A stretch of 9,825 nucleotides of DNA from Tepidimonas sp. (GTDB lineage Bacteria > Pseudomonadota > Gammaproteobacteria > Burkholderiales > Burkholderiaceae_C). This document shows, in pieces, positions 6,523 through 9,825 of the stretch. The DNA is taken from assembly GCA_025054905.1 (NCBI GenBank), contig JANWZF010000269.1:1-9825 (forward strand), given 5' to 3'. Positions within the stretch are counted from its first letter, which is position 1. Each line of letters starts with the position of its first letter. The notes below the pieces were generated by a model. The model did not search any database. It saw only the letters and a program-made list of their open reading frames with translations, and was not told the DNA's origin. The position numbers were made by a program, and so were the translations under genes.

Positions 6523-7579
6523 GGTGGGCGACATGCGGCCCATGGGCGGCCCACCAGGCTCGGGCGTCGGCGCAATCCTGGGCGATGCCAGCCGCCAGGG
6601 CGTCCAGCGAGGGGTAGCGGCGTTCGTCGTGCAGTTTGTGCAGCAGCTCGACGCGGATGATTCTACCGTAGGCCTCGCCCGGTACCGCGGCTGCGGCCAG
6701 GGCCTGCTGCACCCGCGTCGGCCACTGCAGGCAGTGCGTCTCCAGCAGCACGCGTCCGCCGTTGACGTCACGCGGATCCAGCGACGGGCGCACCCCCAGA
6801 TTGGCCACGCCGGGCAGTGGCGCAGCCCCCGGGGAGGGATCCAGCCCGTGCACCTGCACCACGAAGATGCCGCTGGCGGCTGGCTTCCAGTGGGCAAAGC
6901 GCAGGTTCAGGGTGCGAAAGCCGTCGCCGCGGCCGGGGCCGGATTCCCCCAGCGCGCGCCCGAGCTTGCGCCCATGCACCACGTGCCCGCTGATCGCGTA
7001 GGGGCGCCCCAGCAGCGCGGCTGCGGCCGCCATGTCGCCGGCGGCCAGCGCCGCGCGCACCGCCGAGCTGGATACGCGCAGGCCGTGCACTTCGTAGCTG
7101 AGCATGCGCGCCACATCGAAGCCGCGCGCCGCCCCAGCCGCATCCAGCAGCGCATAGTCGCCGCGGCGCTGGGCCCCGAAGCGGAAATCATCGCCCACCA
7201 GCACATAGCGCGCCTGCAGCGCACGCAGCAGCACATCCTCGATGAAGGTTTCGGCGCTGAGCGCTGCCAGGCGCGCGTTGAACGGCAGGATCACGCATTC
7301 ATCCAGCCCGCAGCGACGCAGCTCGGCCAGCTTGTCGCGCAGCGTGGCGATGCGCGCCGGAGCCAGCTGCGGCTGACGGCGCACCGCGGCAAAGTAATCG
7401 CGTGGGTGCGGCTCAAAAGTCACCGCGCAGGCCGGCAAGCCGCGCTGGCGCGCCTCGTTGATCAGCAGCGCCAGCATCGCCTGATGGCCGCGGTGCACGC
7501 CGTCGAAATTGCCGATCGTCAGCGCGCGCGGGCGGGGCGGCTGGCGCAGCAGGTTGTGCAGTCCGAAGACGATGTTCAT
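6512..7579 (-). CDS. ribF: Bifunctional riboflavin kinase / FAD synthetase
   Basis: This cytoplasmic enzyme of 355 residues phosphorylates riboflavin to FMN and adenylates FMN to FAD. The N-terminal FMN adenylyltransferase domain (about 1-185) has GNFDGVHRGHQ (23-33), FEPHPRDYF (55-63), VGDDFRFG (128-135) and SSSAVR (170-175). The C-terminal riboflavin kinase domain starts near 190 with YAISGHVVHGRKLGRALG. The family's PTxN metal-binding motif appears as RTLN (222-225), keeping Thr and Asn but not Pro, after an insertion of about eight residues (ESGPGRGD). The candidate catalytic Glu280 is in LLETH, followed by a second, Ala-rich insertion before AYGRIIRVELLHKL. RibF heads the ribF-ileS-lspA cluster and overlaps ileS by 11 bases. 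No strong promoter or ribosome binding site is visible in the 67 bp upstream. Identity is secure; the insertions may be a lineage feature. Confidence 0.96.
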   Translation of the reverse strand: MNIVFGLHNLLRQPPRPRALTIGNFDGVHRGHQAMLALLINEARQRGLPACAVTFEPHPRDYFAAVRRQPQLAPARIATLRDKLAELRRCGLDECVILPFNARLAALSAETFIEDVLLRALQARYVLVGDDFRFGAQRRGDYALLDAAGAARGFDVARMLSYEVHGLRVSSSAVRAALAAGDMAAAAALLGRPYAISGHVVHGRKLGRALGESGPGRGDGFRTLNLRFAHWKPAASGIFVVQVHGLDPSPGAAPLPGVANLGVRPSLDPRDVNGGRVLLETHCLQWPTRVQQALAAAAVPGEAYGRIIRVELLHKLHDERRYPSLDALAAGIAQDCADARAWWAAHGPHVAHHEA

Positions 7580-7601
7580 GCGCGTCGTTCAGCCTTGACC
7601 C

Positions 7602-7644
7602 CTGTGTCACACAAGGGCCGCCAAAGGGCGCTACTATGACACAG
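7602..7644. promoter_or_regulatory. 8-bp inverted repeat in the ribF / HNH divergent intergenic region, possible operator
   Basis: CTGTGTCA (7602-7609) and TGACACAG (7637-7644) are perfect inverted copies 27 bases apart in a 67-bp space between divergent genes. The right arm ends 2 bases before the HNH start codon and overlaps the last base of a possible -10 element. The left arm also holds a smaller dyad, TGTG-T-CACA (7603-7611). The arrangement could be a paired operator controlling both genes. No regulator gene is nearby and the factor is unknown. Confidence 0.3.
7632..7637 (+). promoter_or_regulatory. Possible -10 element of the HNH gene
   Basis: TACTAT matches TATAAT at four of six positions, including the most conserved ones (T1, A2, T6). 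The upstream -35 region is poor; CACACA at 7608-7613, 18 bases away, matches only its last three positions. If used, transcription would start near 7644, just 3 bases before the ATG at 7647, giving a leaderless or nearly leaderless mRNA. The absence of a Shine-Dalgarno sequence before that ATG fits this. Confidence 0.28.
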
Positions 7645-7646
7645 CC

Positions 7647-8204
7647 ATGAGAGTGCTCAAGCTCACCGCGCACGGCCTGCCGCAAGCGTGGCTGACGCTG
7701 CAGGAGGCAGTGCTGCACTACGCGGCTGGCGACGTGCGCTGGGTCGCCGGCGGGCGCATCGCCACTTTCCGCGGGGGCATCAACGCTCGCACCGGGCGCC
7801 TATCGTGCGTCGAGGTGCACTCGATCATCGGCACACGCGGCCACAGCCACGTCAATCCTTTTGACCTCGTGCCCAGCTTGACCAATGCCAAGCTGTTTGC
7901 CCGCGACCGCCAGCTGTGCGCGTATTGCGGCCAGCGCTTCGATGAAAGCGAGCTCACGCGCGAGCACGTCGTGCCGCTGGCCCAAGGCGGGCGCGACCAC
8001 TGGATGAACGTCGTGACGGCCTGCCGCACCTGCAACCACCGCAAAGGCAACCGCACCCCGGAGCAGGCCCACATGCCGCTGCTGTACGCGCCGTATGTGC
8101 CCAGCCTGTGGGAGGACTTTATCCTGCGCAACCGGCGCATTCTGGCCGACCAGATGGAGTTCCTGATGGCGCATCTGCCGCGCCACTCACGCCTGCACGC
8201 CTGA
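7647..8204 (+). CDS. Stand-alone HNH nuclease-family protein
   Basis: This 185-residue protein has a C-terminal HNH zinc module of the McrA-like type. The zinc-binding pairs are CAYC (Cys91, Cys94) and CRTC (Cys126, Cys129). Between them are the HNH residues REHVVPLAQGG with His107 and N-V-V-T with Asn121. The last part of the motif follows as CNHRKGN, with His131 and Lys133. All expected catalytic and metal positions are present, so DNA cleavage or nicking is plausible. The N-terminal 65 residues (VLKLTAHGLPQAWLTLQ, then FRGGINARTGR and SIIGTRG) are not part of the nuclease fold; I recall similar N-termini in HNH proteins of other betaproteobacteria, without a known function. There is no signal peptide or membrane segment. 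It has no methyltransferase, toxin-antitoxin or phage neighbour, so a restriction role is not supported. The ATG at 7647 has no ribosome binding site. It is divergent from ribF and convergent with the aldehyde dehydrogenase gene. Confidence 0.88.
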   Translation: MRVLKLTAHGLPQAWLTLQEAVLHYAAGDVRWVAGGRIATFRGGINARTGRLSCVEVHSIIGTRGHSHVNPFDLVPSLTNAKLFARDRQLCAYCGQRFDESELTREHVVPLAQGGRDHWMNVVTACRTCNHRKGNRTPEQAHMPLLYAPYVPSLWEDFILRNRRILADQMEFLMAHLPRHSRLHA

Positions 8205-8312
8205 CGGGCTGTGGCGCTGCCGCAACGGCCTGGCGGGCGCGAGGTCGGCGCTGCGGGCGGTGGCCCCTTCGGTGCATGGGCCGCTGCGCGCGGGCCGTTT
8301 ACATTTAGCCAG

Positions 8313-8340
8313 GCGCCGCGCGGCACCGCTTCAGCGGCGC
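8313..8340. terminator. Stem-loops at the HNH / aldehyde dehydrogenase convergent junction
   Basis: GCGCCGC (8313-8319) and GCGGCGC (8334-8340) form perfect 7-bp arms with 14 bases between them. An alternative smaller hairpin, CCGCT-TC-AGCGG (8326-8337), lies inside and covers the stop codon of the aldehyde dehydrogenase gene (8331-8333). The remainder of the 126-bp gap shows no gene or repeat. Position suggests transcript ends for the convergent genes, but there is no U-run on either strand, so intrinsic termination is uncertain. Confidence 0.33.
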
Positions 8341-9803
8341 AGCATGAAGCGCAACCCGCGCTGCAGGACCGCGCCGTAAGGGGGCCGCACCCAGCGGTCC
8401 AGCACCGCTGCCACCCACGGGTGTTGTTCGAACACCCCTTTCAAGTGGGAAAACCGCTCGAACCCATGCCGGCCGTGGTACGCACCGTAGCCGCTGGCCC
8501 CCACTCCGCCAAATGGCAGCGCATGCTGCGGATGGTGCAACATGCAGTCGTTGACCGTCACGCCCCCGCTGACCGTCTGGGTCAGCACACGCTCGATGGT
8601 GGCGCGATCGCGCTCAAACAGGTACAGCGCCAACGGGCGCGGTCCAGCCTGGATCGATGCCAAGGCCTCCTCCAGCGTGTCGTAGGTCAGCACCGGCAGC
8701 AGCGGACCAAAGATTTCCTCCCGCATCAGTGCCACATGGGCTGGCGGATCCAGCACCGCCACCGGCCCCAGGACCGCAGGCGATGGAGCCGGCTGTCCGA
8801 CGGCGGGCAGCGTGGCCTCAAGCAGCGGCACGAGGGTCGCCCCCGCCTCGGCCGCTTCGGCGGCCATCGTCACCATGCGCTGCCAGGCTGCCCCACTGAC
8901 CAGTGCCGTGAGGTCGGGATCCGCACTGCCCCGGGGCCAACGCCGCTGCGCGCTCTCGCGCAGGGCCTGCACGAAGTCATCCCGCTGCGCACGCGGCACC
9001 CAACAGTGGTCCGGCGCGATGCAGGTTTGCCCCGCGTTCCAACCCTTGGCGGTGACGATGCGGTCGGCCGCCTGGGCCAGATCGGCACCCGGGCCCACGA
9101 TCGCCGGGGACTTGCCGCCCAGCTCCAACGTCAGCGGGGTCAGCTGCGCGGCGGCGGCCTGCGCCACCAGCCGCCCGACGCGGGTCGAGCCGGTGAACAG
9201 CAGATGATCCAGCGGCAGACGCGCCAGCGCGGCGGCCACCTCGGCCCCGCCGGTGACGACGCACACCTCGTCGGCCGCAAATGCCTCGGCCAGCACGCGC
9301 CGCAGGCATTCGGCCGTCCGAGGGGCAAGCTCCGACGGTTTGAGCAGCACATGGTTGCCCGCCGCCAGTGCGTTGGCCAGCGGCGAAAGCGTCAGCTGCA
9401 AGGGGTAGTTCCATGCCCCGATGATGCCCACCACGCCCAGCGGCTGCGGCACGATGCGGGCCCGCGCCGGCCAGAACAGCGGGTTGACCGGCACGCGGCG
9501 CGGTCGCATCCAGCGCGCGACGTGGCGCCGCAGGTGGCGGATTTCGTCCGCCAGTGGGGCCAATTCGAGCAGCCGGGTCTCGGTGGCGCTGCGCCGTCCA
9601 AAGTCTTCCTCGATCGAGCGGATCCAGTCGGCCTCGTGCGCCAGCACCACCTCCAGCAGGCGTGCCAGGGCCGCCTGGCGCTGGGCCGCGGGGGTCGGTG
9701 CACGCCGCGCAAAGGCGTGGCGCATGCGTTCGAGTTGGGCGCCCAGCGCAGCCGCGATGTCGTCCGGCGGCAAGGCTGCGAAGTCGGTACGCAAGGCGTT
9801 CAT
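8331..9803 (-). CDS. Aldehyde dehydrogenase, coniferyl-aldehyde / class 3-like
   Basis: This 490-residue enzyme oxidises an aldehyde to its acid with NAD(P)+. The cofactor-binding part carries IIGAWNYPLQL (127-137, with Asn132), LLKPSE (153-158, with Lys155) and the FTGST loop (203-207). The general base Glu227 is in LELGGKSP, and the catalytic Cys261 is in GQTCIAPDH. REEIFGP (361-367) contacts the cofactor ribose in the family. The C-terminal FGGVGASGYGAYHGRHGFERFSH and RPPYG pattern is typical of class 3 and coniferyl aldehyde dehydrogenases, shorter at the N-terminus than class 1/2 enzymes. Coniferyl aldehyde or another aromatic or long-chain aldehyde is a family-based guess; no pathway genes flank it. 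It has no signal peptide. The frame stays open upstream to the window edge, so the ATG at 9803 is probable rather than certain; no clear ribosome binding site is visible in the 22 bases available. Confidence 0.93.
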   Translation of the reverse strand: MNALRTDFAALPPDDIAAALGAQLERMRHAFARRAPTPAAQRQAALARLLEVVLAHEADWIRSIEEDFGRRSATETRLLELAPLADEIRHLRRHVARWMRPRRVPVNPLFWPARARIVPQPLGVVGIIGAWNYPLQLTLSPLANALAAGNHVLLKPSELAPRTAECLRRVLAEAFAADEVCVVTGGAEVAAALARLPLDHLLFTGSTRVGRLVAQAAAAQLTPLTLELGGKSPAIVGPGADLAQAADRIVTAKGWNAGQTCIAPDHCWVPRAQRDDFVQALRESAQRRWPRGSADPDLTALVSGAAWQRMVTMAAEAAEAGATLVPLLEATLPAVGQPAPSPAVLGPVAVLDPPAHVALMREEIFGPLLPVLTYDTLEEALASIQAGPRPLALYLFERDRATIERVLTQTVSGGVTVNDCMLHHPQHALPFGGVGASGYGAYHGRHGFERFSHLKGVFEQHPWVAAVLDRWVRPPYGAVLQRGLRFMLRR

Positions 9804-9825
9804 GGCGGTCCACGCAAGACGGGTG

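Noticed and set aside
4654..6660. A long open frame of 668 codons on the plus strand, antisense to ileS.
   Set aside because: It is the typical mirror frame of a high-GC gene: its composition is Arg/Gln/Gly/His-rich with no recognisable motif, while the opposite strand encodes an intact IleS with all signatures.
6523..6897. An N-terminal extension of IleS to 6897.
   Set aside because: It would overlap ribF by nearly 400 bases in another frame and encodes Arg/Trp/Pro-rich residues unlike any IleS. The family N-terminus matches the start at 6522 or 6534.
8190..8204. Tandem ACGCCTG copies at the end of the HNH gene.
   Set aside because: Only two 7-base copies are present, within coding sequence, with no further units or flanking structure; not evidence of an attachment site or repeat array.

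Overview
The window reads as a piece of core chromosome from a high-GC betaproteobacterium, most likely order Burkholderiales (Comamonadaceae or a neighbouring lineage). This rests on the strong GC bias at third codon positions, the ribF-ileS-lspA gene order, and protein sequences that look like that group from memory. No database search was possible. Gene density is high and nearly every base is accounted for by nine protein genes. I see no tRNA, rRNA, CRISPR array, insertion sequence, phage gene or recognisable toxin/defence cassette.

Layout, left to right. (1) 1-381, minus: the first 127 codons of a CsgG/HfaB-like outer-membrane lipoprotein, cut by the window edge. (2) 510-1445, minus: an EamA-family (DMT superfamily) inner-membrane transporter. 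(3) 1579-2568, plus: a zinc-free quinone oxidoreductase, divergent from the transporter across 133 bp. (4) 2579-7579, minus: a compact cluster transcribed as ribF (riboflavin kinase/FAD synthetase), ileS (isoleucyl-tRNA synthetase, overlapping ribF by 11 bp), lspA (lipoprotein signal peptidase, 8 bp after ileS) and a small secreted protein of unknown function. (5) 7647-8204, plus: a stand-alone HNH nuclease-like protein, divergent from ribF across 67 bp. (6) 8331-9803, minus: an aldehyde dehydrogenase of the coniferyl-aldehyde/class 3 type, convergent with the HNH gene.

The ribF-ileS-lspA cluster joins flavin cofactor synthesis, isoleucine tRNA charging and lipoprotein maturation. These are housekeeping jobs that share an operon in many proteobacteria. 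LspA would process the lipoprotein encoded at the left edge, but nothing local ties the two together beyond that general role. The oxidoreductase, transporter and aldehyde dehydrogenase are separate units with no visible shared pathway.

I do not find an obvious new multi-gene system. The points most worth checking are: the HNH protein with an uncharacterised N-terminal region and a possibly leaderless start; an 8-bp inverted repeat in its promoter region; two insertions in the riboflavin kinase half of RibF next to its metal/substrate-binding motifs; the unknown secreted protein behind lspA; and perfect stem-loops lying on or beside stop codons, including both convergent gene junctions.
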